Shown: piece after piece, positions 1 to 12,254 of the stretch
Position numbering within the stretch: position 1 is the first letter of the stretch
Layout: each line of letters starts with the position of its first letter
NCBI RefSeq assembly: GCF_032884065.1
Contig: NC_088866.1
Location: 57,309,866 to 57,373,865 of the forward strand
Direction: 5' to 3'
Length of the DNA stretch: 64,000 nt
DNA from: Artemia franciscana
Taxonomy: Eukaryota; Arthropoda; Branchiopoda; Anostraca; Artemiidae
Notes under the pieces: model-generated
Told to the model about the DNA's origin: nothing
The model's input: only the letters and a program-made list of their open reading frames with translations
Database searches by the model: none
Translations under genes and position numbers: made by a program

Positions 1-448
1 AAACACTATAAAAAAACTAAACTCACGAAAAAAATATAGCCAATATTTTCCTATATAACAAAAAATTCCACAAAAATAATAATTGAACCCAAGAGGTATA
101 AAAGAAAATCAATTTTTTCAGTTTTCAAACAATGACTGATTGAATTAGAAAACTGATTGGCATTTAAACACCTGTTTACATAAATCAGTTTCCCCTTGGT
201 TTATGTAAAAACACCTGTTTACATAAACCAAATGAAGCCTAGAGAGGTTAATAAAAAATATTTTATGGAGGTGGGGATTTTATGAGAAGGAGCAAAGAGA
301 GCAAAACTTCGAGGAGGAGGTTCAGATAAAACGGAAAAGCTTTATCGGCCTTAGGCAATAATCGTTTATATCCTTCAAAAGATTGGTAATCAGTAATTAT
401 ATTACTATCATCGGTAGCAGTAAGAAAGAAAGCAAAGTTTGAACCGAC

Positions 449-614
449 CTTATCTTCAATTTGTGTTTCCATATCATGTGCGTTCAACAGCTTTTTAGTC
501 TCTTGCCATTCAGTAGTTAGCTTTTCCAGTTCCATGCTTAAAGAAGTATTTGAAGCTTGTGATTTTGATAGCTGCTCTCGAAGTGCGGAATTCATACTAA
601 CAAGTGAGGTGACT
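449..614 (-). CDS. Rootletin (CROCC/Root) exon 5, coiled-coil N-terminal region
   Basis: This exon encodes part of the rootletin coiled coil, the structural protein of the ciliary rootlet. The minus strand has a T-rich acceptor ending in CAG next to 614. One base completes an Arg codon begun in exon 4, and 55 codons follow to a GATAAG|gtcggt donor at 449/448, so the exon ends in phase 0. The reading VTSLVSMNSALREQLSKSQ, followed by a WQETKKLL segment, lines up with human rootletin (NAMLREQLDQAGSANQ, then DWTRCRKEL), as I recall it. The frame stays open to 263, but residues after the proposed donor no longer resemble rootletin and end in a Leu-rich stretch, so I treat that part as intron. Bases 1-448 otherwise hold only AT-rich intron. 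The rest of the gene lies left of the window. Confidence 0.72.
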
Positions 615-894
615 CTGTAAAAAAATATTTTTGGTTTGCTAAACTATTAATGAGCTGACGATTTTTTAAATGCTACCGCTTTGCTTCCCGTCGACTAAGT
701 GGAGGGTTGTCAGGCCAACCTGCAGAGGGAAGAACTGACAATAGACTTAAGGTCTAGCTGGTTCTGAAGCATGCCATGATCTTAACTAAGGAGAACAAGC
801 GAGCCAGTGGAAACTGGTGCAAGTTTCAACAAAAAATAAATACCAATGCCATCCAGTGTTTGACAACACTGGGCGTTTTTGCACCATCCAGCGT

Positions 895-1095
895 TAGGCG
901 ACACTTGGCATTTTTTTAAGCTTTGTAATCGTTTTGCTGTCAGGAACAGGTATCGGAAACTTATTACTACACTAATTTTGCCAACTACACAAATTAAATA
1001 TTTATTAATTTAACACTAAAAAAAATGCCAAGTATCACCAAACAGCCTACTAGATAATGTTGAGTTTTTTTTGTCAACACTAGCGCCAGTTTCCC
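895..1095. mobile_element. MITE-like element, family F, copy 1
   Basis: The block begins with GACACTTGGCATTTTTTT and ends with the inverse, AAAAAAATGCCAAGTATC, then a CCA-rich tail. It has no coding capacity. Related copies lie at 13805-14010 and 36640-37400 in the same orientation, which supports a non-autonomous dispersed element with short terminal inverted repeats. Confidence 0.55.
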
Positions 1096-1614
1096 CTTTC
1101 AAATTTATCCTTATTATTTGGACCATACCTTATAGTATAGAGCAATGCTATTTGACCAGAGTTCTAGCCTGTTTTACAGTTTACCCTTCCATTGAGCTGG
1201 TAATATACTAATGGCCAGGAGCAGGGGAATATTTATACGGACCAAGCTCTGTGAGGCAAAACGGGACGTTTTCGTCCAGAAAACTCAATGCCACCCTTAA
1301 GGAACTGGGTTACCAACTTTTTGGCTCATGAATGTTTCTCCTGAGGATCGGAAAATGTGTGTTTTTTAGCTCAAATTTGTCCATCTGAAAATCTCAAAAA
1401 CTAGAGGTTATTTTTTCACCAATTGTATTATTGATCAAAACAAGCTTTCCAAACCTCCTTCAAGGCGACCAATTAACATAAAATATAATGATAATGAAAA
1501 TAAATCCATACAAAACCCTCATACAAAGTAAATTAGTGTGAAAGTACGAAAGCATATACACATGTAAATCTCTTACTTTGAAGAAAATACTTTACTTACG
1601 ACGCGTCTGGCAAA
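1096..1614. other. Intron sequence, nothing recognised
   Basis: AT-rich rootletin intron 4. No exon, RNA gene or clear repeat was seen here. Confidence 0.5.
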
Positions 1615-3440
1615 AGCTAGATACTACTACTGTTACTACTGGTAACAACTCACCACAGCATCAAGCCACCTGAGGTCATTAAAACTATGTACGCTCCTCC
1701 TCCATCCCAATCTATTCAAAGCCTCTCTCTTTACAGCTTCCAAGGAAGTTCCTATTCCCTTTAGTTCTTTCTTTACGACATCTTACCCTCCCAACCACAG
1801 ACGACCTGCTTTCCGTTTAGCCCAAGACAGTTGGCCAAAAATTACAATCTTCGGTAATCTGTCATCCTTCATCCACAGAACGTGCCCAAGCCATCTCAAC
1901 CTTTCTCTCGTAATAGCCCTAGAAAGCGGGATTGAACCGCACTTTTCGTATTCGTACTGTGTGAAATACGGTCAGTCAGATGGGTATCCATGACGATCCG
2001 TAGGCAATTTCTCTGGAAAACACCTAGCAAATCTTCATCCACTTTTCGGATTATCCATGCTTCAGAACCATACTTGACCAACGTCATCACTATAGCTTTA
2101 AATATTCTAATCTTGATTTGCAGACTTATCATTCGATTCTTCTAAACTTTTTTCAACTGTGAAAAAAACACCCTGAGCCTTGGCTATTCTAATTTTAACA
2201 TCTTCACCGCTCCCACCGTCTTTACCAATAATTTTTTTTTTTAAACTCTTTCCACAAAACAAGTTTTTCAAAGAAAAGTAACGAGTTCTATTAAGCCAAG
2301 AATGAGCAAAAATAAAATAAAATCACCTTCCAAGCGTAAAACTACCAGACTTCATTATCCATAATTAAATGAAACTCAAAACGAACTGAAATTACAATAC
2401 ATAGCCAAGTCAAAATCAAAACGAGTAAAAATTAACATGAATAGGGCTGATAACCCTCCTTAAAGCAAGAACACAATTTGTGCTTAAAAAAAAGACCGCG
2501 GATTGTCAGTTTAGTTAATATATACTAATATTTATTCCTTAAAAGTTTTGATAATTGTTTTATTTATGGTCTTCAGTGCAGTATTCAACTGGTCCTAGAA
2601 AATTTCACTCAAATTCTCATCCTGGAGTCTACCAATATCACAACTTCTTGGAAGGTAGTTATTCTTCTTACGCTTTAGATTAACCCTAGACACTACTAGA
2701 TGGTGATCTTTAGTTTTAACATCAATAACAGCACTCCTATACACCCTAGTATCTTGTATTGATCCTGCGAGTCTTCGCTTTACAATGAAATAATCAGTAA
2801 GGTTTGCTGTCTTACCATCACGTGAATAGCACGTTAATTTATGAGCCATTTTATGACTAAACACTTCATTGGTTATAACTAGATTGTTATACCTACCAAA
2901 AGAACAGTAGCCTTTAGCCATTACTGTTTTTCTTTCCTGCAGCAAATTTACTAAGGCTAGGATGCCATTTTCCCCTATTTCTACCGACGTGGGTGTTAAA
3001 ATATCCTAATAAAAATACCATATTTATACCTGGGGCCGTTTCAATCTGCTCCTGCAACAGTAAGTAAAATTCATCTCAGTCACTAGTATCTGCGTCAGTC
3101 GGTTCTACAGGGGCTTATACTACTACAACTGATACCCTGATCTTTTTAGTCATAAAATGAGCGATTAGTATCCTATTATTAATAACTTACCAGGCTAAAC
3201 AAGATTTAGCAGCTTCCTTATTCATCATAAACCCTACTCCCTGTCCATGTGCCCCATCCTTCTTCCCTGAGTAAATAAATTCTATAACACCTAGTTTCAT
3301 GCTTCTTACCCCTGGGATATGAATTTCGAAAACTCCTAATAAATCAAATTAGAATCCTCTGAATTCGTCAGTCAAAATGCCAGTAGGATAGTTATTTTTT
3401 AGCGTCGTAACATTCCAAGTTGAAATTTTCACATTTGTTT
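1615..3440 (-). mobile_element. RTE-type LINE remnant: endonuclease and 3' end, no reverse transcriptase core
   Basis: Read on the minus strand, the element starts near 3433 with STWNVTTL, the opening motif of an APE-type endonuclease. It continues through a GQGVGF stretch, FLLGYFNTHVG near 3000, and a C-terminal endonuclease part at 2945-2595 with a VYRSAVIDV...DHHLVVSRV ending. Several stops interrupt it. The 3' part (2132-1640) encodes the DEDLLGVFQRNCLRI motif shared by all the 3' fragments in this window and ends in a TAGTAG-type tail. The catalytic RT domain expected between these parts is absent and its place is taken by a family D segment (about 2230-2590). It lies inside rootletin intron 4. 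Confidence 0.75.
2230..2590. repeat. Dispersed repeat family D segment inside the LINE remnant
   Basis: This AT-rich stretch matches 57590-58040 in the same orientation and one arm of the inverted repeat at 44135-44605. Shared landmarks are a run of ACGAG/AAAACGAG units, AATTAACATGAATAGGG, and a TCAGTTTAGTTAATATATAC block. It has no coding capacity. Its position splits the LINE remnant. Confidence 0.55.
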
Positions 3441-4345
3441 CAAATTATTGAAATTAGTATGGCCTCAGGGAAAGCAATGGTTCCATATACCAGTAAAGGA
3501 CAGGGACCAGCACATCTTCTCAAGTCTACATCGAAGCGCTTAAGCTGGCTTAGAACCAGACGCCCAGAGGCTCTCGGACCGTCCAGTTGAGTGGAGTCTT
3601 TGTTCAATCTTTGGCCATCTTGGTCACGACATGATTTTCAGCACTTGGTGATGCTCTTCTTTCAATAAGAATCGAAATCCTGCACAGACAATCTCAAGCC
3701 TATTACCTCCGACTCATTATGTATTCCTGACCAAAAATATTATGTCACTACGGGGAGGCAGCCAATAGTATATAAATTAGCTAGGAAGAAGTTTTTCAGC
3801 CCAAAACACCCGCCAAAACCAACCAAGTCAAGAAGAATCATCCATTAATCAGAATCCCGTGCGAATACTATGTCGTTTACTAGGCTACAATTGCCTCAAA
3901 GTACGCCACTCCTCAAGTGGTAATAGAGTTGACCTTAAGGTCTCCAGTCTCGCAGGTACCCCAAAAGGGTCAAGACAGCCCTTTGCAGCGGCCGTTGTCC
4001 ATAGACCTGGATCTTACGCCTTGAAGCATGTGTCTTACCATAGAGGATCCTCCCACGATTGATTTCTACGTCGCCAGCCAAATTAACCCATTACTGGGAG
4101 AAGAATTGTATCCCACGGGACGTGTTCACACACTAGTGGGCCCTGCTGAGTATAAATTTGAGGGGCTTTCTTCCTCCTCCGGCTGTGTTTATGGCCTCCG
4201 ACGAGGATGTCCCAGTTTCTATTATGGACACCCCACCCCCGGGGACAAAGTACTAACTTAGTTCTTACCTCAATATCGCCCCCTGGGGACACGCTGAGTG
4301 GCCTGGGGGAGGTACCTACTGAATAGTAGATTTATAAATCTACAA
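3441..4345. other. GC-richer block, possibly the 5' part of a mobile element
   Basis: This stretch is clearly less AT-rich than its surroundings. It lies directly upstream of the LINE endonuclease start. Short open frames on both strands (67-77 codons) have no recognised domain and overlap each other. I infer leader sequence of the LINE, or a separate decayed element. No function is claimed. Confidence 0.3.
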
Positions 4346-5848
4346 TGAAATTCTAACTAACTATCTCCCAAAAAGGTCGACTTTGGAAATCAAAAGATCG
4401 AAATTTGGAGTGACTAAAATTATAGTTTCATAACAACAGTGGTTTAAAACCGAGTATTTAAAAAAAGAACTAAGTTCAAAGATAGAAACCTCAGATATAA
4501 ATTCCTTCTTTTTGAATAGGAATTAACCAGGTCATAGCTTTGGAGTCAAACAACGTCATAGAGTTGGCGAATTGCACCTCTGCTTTGTGCTCATAGTTTT
4601 CTTTACTTGCTTTTTTTTTAACATAGAAGAAAGTTTACCGCAAAAATAATAAGCTCGAGAGTTTGGGGTAAATTACCCAGAGTAAAAATAAAACAGCAAA
4701 GGAAACAAAAAAAAGCTTCAAAACAGACAGACCACGATAAATACAGGGGTACGCTCGATCTATAAAATATCCACATAACGGTGAGCAATTTCAGGTTTTT
4801 CATTTAGACTGTAATCAAGTCACAATTGATTTTCTTATTGAATAAAAATAATAAAATTTGTCTACTTCTTGTAATTAATTTTTGAATTGTTTCGCTCCGT
4901 TTTATATCGTAAGTTTACCAAATATGTCCCTTTTTTGCCCTTTTATGTCCCAAAGTTCTAAGATGTGTCGCTTTTTTCCCTTTTATGTCATTGTGTCCTG
5001 GGACATACAATTTATTTTCAGTCTATTCGGTTAAAAAATGACTTCTCAAGTTATATAAGTGACGAAGAATATTTTTCATTTACTAGTTTTGAGTCAAATA
5101 TTGATTCATTTCTTAATCTAATTATTCTTCTCCAGGGACTATGGGAGACACCTGGAATACTTCTGCAAAAGAACAAAAGAAAAAAGAAAGAAATGTTATT
5201 TCATTTATTAGTTTCCACAAAATAACAGACATTCGAGGTGTGACAGAAAACTAATAAGACTATGTTTTCATTGCTAAATCTTCTTAATTTTTTCAAGCAT
5301 CATGTTATACCCTTCAAAGTAGTTCCCTTGAGCAACACACACCGGTGGAGACGCTGCTACAACCGATGGTAGTTGCGCTGCAAGTCTTCAACCAGTATGG
5401 TTTTCAGCATGTCCATTACACTCTTTTGGATATTTTCTAAGGGCCGGGAATGACGTCAAGGCAGTTTATCATTTAGGAAAAAAAATCAAAAGGAATGAGG
5501 TTAAGTAATAGGGAAGGGGGTAAGGAGCCACTGAAATTTCTTTTAAGGTCAACAATTCTGTTATATATAGGGCAGTGTGGTATGGTGCATTGTTATGATG
5601 GACCATCCATTTTTCTGCATTGTTTGGTCTCGCGCGAATGACCCTTTAACTTGAATGAGTCTTTTGAGAACGGTCTTATAAAAAAAAAAAAAAAAGGCCG
5701 ACAATTTACCGTGGATGAGCAAATTCTTTACAAACCATTCCTGTTTCATCGAAAAAAAAAAAACAGCATTGGTTTGATTTTAACTTTCTCATTCCAACTT
5801 TCTTTGGTCGAGGAGAGCTTTCATTGTGCAGCTCTTGACATGAGCTTA
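4346..5848. other. Intron sequence, nothing recognised
   Basis: AT-rich intron. A short internal repetition of a TGTCCCTTTTTTGCCCTTTT type word occurs near 4925-4990. No exon or RNA gene was seen. Confidence 0.45.
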
Positions 5849-6445
5849 GGATTATATTCAAAATCCTGGTCCTTGAATATGGATCAAAACACATCCATCT
5901 TCCTCTTGATCTTGGGATCGTATTCAAAATCATGGTCCTTGATCATGGATCGAAATCCATCCGTCTTCCTCTTGATGTTAGGATCGTATTCAAAATCATG
6001 GTTCTTGATCATGGATCAAAATCCATCCATCCTCCTCTTGATCTTAGGATCGTGTTTAAAATCATGGTCCTTGATTATGGATCAAAATCCATCGTTCCTC
6101 CTCTTGATGTTAGGATCGTGTTCAAAATCCTGGTCCTTGATCAAGGATCAAAATGCACCCATCCTCCTCTTGATCTTAGGATCGTATTCAAAAACATGGT
6201 CCTTGATCATGGATCAAAATCCATCCATCCTCTTCTTGATCTTAGGATTGTATTGAAAATCATGTTCCTTGATTATGGACCAAAATCTATCCATCCTTTT
6301 CTTGATGTCAGGATCGTGTTCAAAACCCGGTCCTTGATCATAGATCAAAATACATCCATCCTCCTCTTGATCTTAGGATTGTATTCAAAATCATGATTCT
6401 TGATTATGGATCAAAATCCATCCATCCTCCTCTTGATCTTAGGAC
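5849..6445 (+). repeat. 66-bp minisatellite, about nine units, with an open 22-residue period
   Basis: Units begin with GGATCG/GGATTG at 5849, 5915, 5981, 6047, 6113, 6179, 6245, 6311 and 6376. The spacing is 66 bp apart from one 65-bp step. Because 66 is divisible by three, a plus-strand frame reads a 22-residue repeat (SKSWSLIMDQNPSILLLILG type) for most of the array, and a second frame is also open. Units alternate between a GATCTT and a GATGTT/GATGTC ending over much of the array, suggesting a 132-bp dimer. It lies in the rootletin intron, opposite the gene. I read it as non-coding satellite with an incidental open frame. Confidence 0.85.
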
Positions 6446-6975
6446 CGCTAGGATGTTAGGATTATTCAAATATCCATGATTCATCGATGGTAATCACCCG
6501 AATAGGTAAATGTTGCTCATCAGCAATTCTGTCAATAAGATAAAGACAGATATATTTTTAAAGTGCTTCTGCTCAACTGTGGGGTTTCTCTGTACCATTT
6601 TGGCACAGAATTTTCACATGCGCAATGTTCAATTAAAATGTGAGTAACAAAAAATTTGTTCAAATTCAACAGTAAATTACCTACGATAATGGTTATATGA
6701 TAATTGCTTGAAAGTTTCAAAAATTGATATATCTGAAAATGTTTGATAGCTCAATACCTTAGATATACAAGAGCCAAGCACTTAGTATGTGTTCTATAAC
6801 AAACTTAATTACTATATGCAAGAAAAGAAGAGACATTACCCAGCAGATATATCAAAAGTTCTACCTAAAAAATTCGAGAATTATTCAAACATAGTTACTT
6901 TATATCAATAAATAACTGTTATTAAACAAAATAAAATAAGAAAAAAATATAAATGATACGGAACTTTGTAAAATA

Positions 6976-7600
6976 AAAATATAACTAATATTTTATAAAA
7001 AAAAATATTATTAGAATCTAAAACAAATAAATAAATATTACTAAAATATAAGTAATACTTGTTTCTGATTTGAATACAGTATTTAATCTTTAGTAGTTTA
7101 AAATTTCAAACTCATTTTAACGTATTTAACGATCCTAACTAATCTTAACGTATTGCCTATTTGGTACAGAGAAATTAATTTTCAAATTGCAGAAGTACGA
7201 CCACATTTCTTTCATTTTTTGCGTATAAAAATATAACTAATATTTTATAAGAAAATATTATTAGAATCTAAAGCAAATGAATAAATATTACAAAAATATA
7301 ATTAATACTTGTTTCTGATTTGAATATAAAATTTTCTCTTTAGTAGTTTAAAATATAACAATATAACTAATTTTTTATAAGAAAATATTATTAGAATCTA
7401 AAACAAATAAAAAAATATTACTAAAATATAAGTAATATTTGTTTGTGATTTGAATACAACATTTTCTCTTTAGTAGTTTAAAATTTCAAACTCATTTTAA
7501 CGTATTTAACGATTTTAACTAATCTTAACGTATTGCCTATTCGGTATAGAGAAATTAATTTTCAAATTGCAGAAGTACGACCTCATTTCTTTCGTTTTTT
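6976..7600. repeat. Three-copy tandem duplication, AT-rich
   Basis: A ~245-bp sequence at 6976-7220 (landmarks ATATTATTAGAATCTAAA, CTTTAGTAGTTTAAAAT, AACGTATTGCCTATT) recurs partially at 7228-7355 and again nearly whole at 7357-7600. No coding capacity. The middle copy lacks the second half. Confidence 0.75.
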
Positions 7601-7610
7601 GCGTGGGTTT

Positions 7611-8430
7611 GCGACAAATTTTTAGTCAATTTTGGTTTAGTTGGCTGGCCTATTGAAACAACATGTTAGATACTTTTTTTCTACATTTATTGTTTCAAAG
7701 AAAGGAGGGAATTTCTACTTTCACAGAGGCGCACGCATAGGAGGGACCAGTAATACTAAATCCCTCCCCCACCCCTGGAGACCCTAATTTTACAAAGAGG
7801 TTTTCTTACAAAAAGGACAAGAGGAAAACGCCTAAACTTATGTATTAATTTATGGGAAAGGAAGAAAAGGAAATTATGAATAATAAATACATAGTCAAGT
7901 TTGCTATTTTTCACTAGGCAAATTCTTAAAGGTTGCAAAGCTACTAACCAAAAATATGAATTGGCATAATTGTTGTCATTTTTTGTTTTTATATTGCATT
8001 AAAAAAAAAAGAAAAACATAATGACGCACCAACGCAAAATACAAGCATCAGCCCACCGAGAGTTACAGCTGCTTAGCCCTACATCCCCCCCCACCCAAAT
8101 GGCTGAAGCCGCATCTATATGCCTTTTATTCTCAAGAAAAAAAGTATATCTTTTAAAGGCGCTGACAAAGAGAAGAAAAAGATCACTTTCCTCTATTTTG
8201 AAGTTAAAAGTGTGCTTTAATTCCACGTGTTTGCGTCAGTTACATATTTTTCTAGCCCATTTATATTGTTCAGTAGCTTTATGTGAGTAAACGAGACCAA
8301 ACAATCCCATATTTGAAAACCTGGTAGTGTCTCCTACATTCCTGCGCTAAGGCAGTAAAAAGAATGAGCCGAGTTCCATCTGATTGGTTCTCCTGTGTTC
8401 CTGTGTGAATTTTGAGCCAAAACAAAGGAT
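7611..8430. other. Intron sequence, nothing recognised
   Basis: AT-rich intron. An 89-codon plus-strand open frame at 8021-8290 has no recognisable domain and no supporting splice context. I do not call it a gene. Confidence 0.4.
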
Positions 8431-10765
8431 GAAAAATATTTCAGCCACAAAATGTTTTTCAAGTAGTCCCTCTGTTTTCTGTGGCACCGTCATAAAAAAA
8501 GTAATAAAACTTTTAAACTAATGCTCTGAACTTACCTACTTGTTCAGGCTCAAGCATCTGACAAAGTTGATGAACTTTTTAGAGTTTTTTTTTTTTTTTT
8601 AAACTTGAAATTTTGAAATTCTGAGCCAGTACATAGGATGACAAATTTTTCTGCCACAATATTTTTACAAACAGCGCCTCTGTTTCTCTGTGGTACATGT
8701 ATCAAAATAAATTACAAATTTTTGAACTAATGTTCAGTGCTTACCTACTCTATTCCTGCTCAAGCATGTGAGAGAGCTTTTTTGAGCTCTTTTTGAAATT
8801 GAACTCTTGAAATTTTAAGCCATTGAATAATGAAATTTGAAACCAGTACAAAGGACGAAACATTTTTCAGCCACAAAATGTTTTACAAGCAGTCCTTCTG
8901 TTTCCCTGTAGCGCCGATATCAAAATAAGTCATACAATTTTTGAAATAATGTTCCGCACTTGCCTACTCTGTTCCTATTCAAGCATCTGAGAAAGTTGAT
9001 AAACTTTTATTTTTATTATTTTATTTTATACTATTATAATATTTTATTATATTATATTATATTACATTTAATATATTATTTTATTATATTTTTATTATGT
9101 TTTTTATTTGAAATTTTGAGCCAGTGAATAATGAAAATGTTGAAAATTTGAGGCAGCTAAAAGGATCCGATATCAAAATAAATAAAAAAATTTCAATTTA
9201 TGTTCACCACTAACCAACTCTATTCCTGTCAAATCATCTGAGAAAGTTGATGATCATTTTTGATTTTTTTTTTTTTTTTTTTTCAGAAACTGAGAGTCAG
9301 AAAATAACGAAAATGATGAATTTGAGGCAGCAAAAAGGACCAATATATTTTGACCCCCAAATTTTTACAAGTAGTCCTTCCGTTTGTCAATAGTGCCGAT
9401 ATCAAAATAAATAAAAAAAAAAAATGAATTTATGTTCACCACTAACCAACTCTGTTCCTGTTAAATCATCTGAGAAAGTTGATGAAACATTTTTGATTTT
9501 TTTTAGAAATCGTGAGTCAGAAAATAACGAAAATGATGAGAATCTGAGGCAGCAAAAAGGACCAATAGATTTTGAGGCCCAAATTTTACAAGTAGTCCTT
9601 CCGTTTGTCAGTAGAGCCGATATCAAAATAAATAAAACAAAAATTGAATTTATGTTCACCACTAACCAACTCTGTTCCTGTTAAATCATCTGAGAAAGTT
9701 GATGAACATTTTTGATTTTTTTTAGAAATCGTGAGTCAGAAAATAACGAAAATGATGAGAATCTGAGGCAGCAAAAAGGACCAATAGATTTTGAGGCCCA
9801 AATTTTTACAAGTAGTCCTTCCGTTTGTCAGTAGTGCCGATATCAAAATAAATAAAAAAAAATTGAATTTATGTTCACCACTAACCAACTCTGTTCCTGT
9901 TAAATCATCTGAGAAAGTTGATGAACATTTTTGATTTTTTTTAGAAATCGTGAGTCAGAAAATAACGAAAATGATGAGAATCTGAGGCAGCAAAAAGGAC
10001 CAATAGATTTTGAGGCCCAAATTTTTACAAGTAGTCCTTCCGTTTGTCAGTAGTGCCGATATCAAAATAAATAAAAAAAAATTGAATTTATGTTCACCAC
10101 TAACCAACTCTGTTCCTGTTAAATCATCTGAGAAAGTTGATAAACATTTTTGATTTTTTTTAGAAATCGTGAGTCAGAAAATAACGAAAATGATGAGAAT
10201 CTGAGGCAGCAAAAAGGACCAATAGATTTTGAGGTCCAAATTTTTACAAGTAGTCCTTCCGTTTGTCAGTAGAGCCGATATCAAAATAAATAAAACAAAA
10301 ATTGAATTTATGTTCACCACTAACCAACTCTGTTCCTGTTAAATCATCTGAGAAAGTTGGTGAACATTTTGATTTTTTTTTTCAGAAATTGTGAGTCAGA
10401 AAATAACAAAAATGATGAGAATTTGAGGCTGCAAAAAGGACCAATAGATTTTGAACCACAAATTTTTTACAAGTAGTACTTCCGTTTGTCAATAGTGCCA
10501 ATATCAAAATAAGTTAAAAATTGTTTGAATTTATGTTCACTACTTACCAGCTCTGTTCTTGTTTAATTATCTGAGAAAGTTGATGAACATTTTCGAGTTT
10601 TTCATCAGAAATTTTGAGGGAAAAATAATGAAAATATTGAAATTTTGAGGCAGCAAAAAGGACTAATAGATTTTGAGCCACAAATTTTTGAAAAGGAGTC
10701 TTTCCGTTGGTAAGTAATGTCGATATCAAAATAAATTAAAAATTTTTTGAACTAGTGTTTTGGAC
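8431..10765 (-). repeat. Tandem array of ~220-bp units derived from rootletin exon 4 and its splice donor
   Basis: Each unit contains, on the minus strand, a relic of the last ~40 bases of exon 4 (reading VHQLSQ...QEQS), its splice donor, and ~175 bp of the following intron. Donor positions recur near 8533, 8741, 8961, 9211, 9443, 9663, 9882, 10101, 10321 and 10544. The true donor is at 10769. Units at 9443-10321 are almost identical and carry GGTTAGT at the donor and a TAA stop in the relic frame. Outer units (8533, 8741, 8961, 10544) are more diverged. Spacing is mostly 210-232 bp, with one step of about 250 bp. Confidence 0.88.
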
Positions 10766-10769
10766 TTAC

Positions 10770-10888
10770 CTACTCTGTTCCTGTTCAAGAATCTGAGAAA
10801 TTTGATGAACTTCACTGCATTTACTTCTACCGTCTCTACCTTCTAAGGATGTTTCCAGCTCTGTAATTCGAGATTTGTATTCAACCAA
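10770..10888 (-). CDS. Rootletin exon 4
   Basis: Minus-strand exon of 119 bases between a TATTTTTTAG acceptor and an AGTAG|gtaagt donor. It starts in phase 0 and ends two bases into an Arg codon. It reads LVEYKSRITELETSLEGRD and ends VHQISQILEQEQS. It follows exon 3's NLQKK directly, so the joined text KLVYNLQKK-LVEYKSRITELE matches human rootletin QLVQRLQGK-ILQYKKRCSELE in register, which is the strongest single identification in the gene. The heptad pattern is that of a parallel coiled coil. The 3' end of this exon is the source of the adjacent tandem array. Confidence 0.85.
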
Positions 10889-12254
10889 CTAAAAAATATG
10901 AGCAATGTAGCAAAACCAGAAAATCTCGCACACGCTCTCTTGGAGCCTCAGGCTCTGTATATTCCATTTCATTCCCCAACTCCTATTTACCGTTGTAACG
11001 TGTTTTCTTTGCAGAAAAATATAATTCAACTCTTTACCTTTGCACGGTTTTTTGTTTTGTTTTTGCTATTTTTACTATTTCACTTCCACTTCATAAAGCC
11101 GAACTTTTTCCAGCGTTGTCTCTTTTTAATTTCCCAGCTTCGTGAAATCGGACTCAAGAACTTCGTCATAAATACCATGCATTTTTTCGTGTTTTGATTC
11201 GTCTTATCTTAAGTCTAAAATATTTATTTATTTCAGGTAGTATTTTAATAACCCAAAAGTTCATTTTTATGTAGATATCAACATAAGAATTGTAGTCAAT
11301 GTTCTCTTTTAATATCATATTCTGGGCCAGGGGCACCGATTGGGAGGGGGGCACAGTCGCAACCATAGATATAGACTTCATTGTCCCAAATCCCAGGATT
11401 GAAAAGTACCCTCTTTAGGTATTTTAAAATATATCAAAATTATCCTTGCACTATCGCAAATCGGCTCTCCTGTTCAGGGCATTTCTCCGCAGAAGATTAC
11501 TGAACAAGAAATTTGACAAAAATCAATTAAGGTATCTAAGAAAAACTTTTCAATGTTCAGTCAAAATCAAAAGCTCAATCTTTCGCATCTTTATATTGGC
11601 AATATTAAGGAACATGAATTGAAAAAGGAAAAAAGCTTAAATCATCATTTCAAATGGCTTCTCTATTTTTTTGTGTGGCAAAGAAAATGGAACTTCTACA
11701 ACTACACCAACTATACTACAACCAACTCTACTTCTACAACTATACGGTTCACAACTACACCTAACGCATTCTACTACAATTAAAAAATTCAAACCAGAGC
11801 AGTATTTATAATTCAATTCATATATAAATAACCATAATTAAAAATCTTCTCAAGGCGTATTGAAAGAAAAATTTAAATCACTCCTGTCTGACGCTAGAGT
11901 CCGTTCTTGAGGCAATGGTGGAAAAAAAAAATCTAAACTTCACCGTAAGCAGTGGAAGAGTGAGTAGCGAGGTAGTCCCTCACATAAAGGATAATTTATA
12001 CCGCTTTAGTTTTAAGATAAAATTTATTTTCATTCGAAATATTTTTTTAAATCTAGTTTTGTTTACGTTTTAATAATTATTGCAATTTTTCCCCTTTGAA
12101 CAGCTGTTGGACTTTCAATCTCACACTATATAGTTTATTGCATTTATTTTTTCCATTTTTACCTCCCAAAAAGTTTTCAAGTTCTGCAATTTAGTCATCA
12201 ATTTAGCATCATCAGGATTTTATTGTTTGGATTAGTTTATAATGCTGGTTTGTA
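10889..12254. other. Rootletin intron 3, left part, nothing recognised
   Basis: No exon or RNA gene was seen. An ACAACTAC-rich stretch at 11690-11780 is low complexity and gives a Thr/Asn-rich open frame that I do not call. Confidence 0.45.

Noticed and set aside
263..448. Continuation of rootletin exon 5 to position 263
   Set aside because: The frame is open, but the text after the GATAAG|gtcggt site loses resemblance to rootletin and ends in a hydrophobic Leu-rich run. Stopping at 449 keeps the phase used elsewhere in the gene. Not fully excluded.
5651..6396. 201- and 154-codon plus-strand frames as a repeat protein gene
   Set aside because: They are explained by the 66-bp minisatellite having no stop in two frames. 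There is no promoter or splice context, and unit changes do not look codon-constrained.
9402..9684. 86-codon frames on both strands in the 9.4-9.7 kb region
   Set aside because: These are shadows of the tandem array derived from exon 4.
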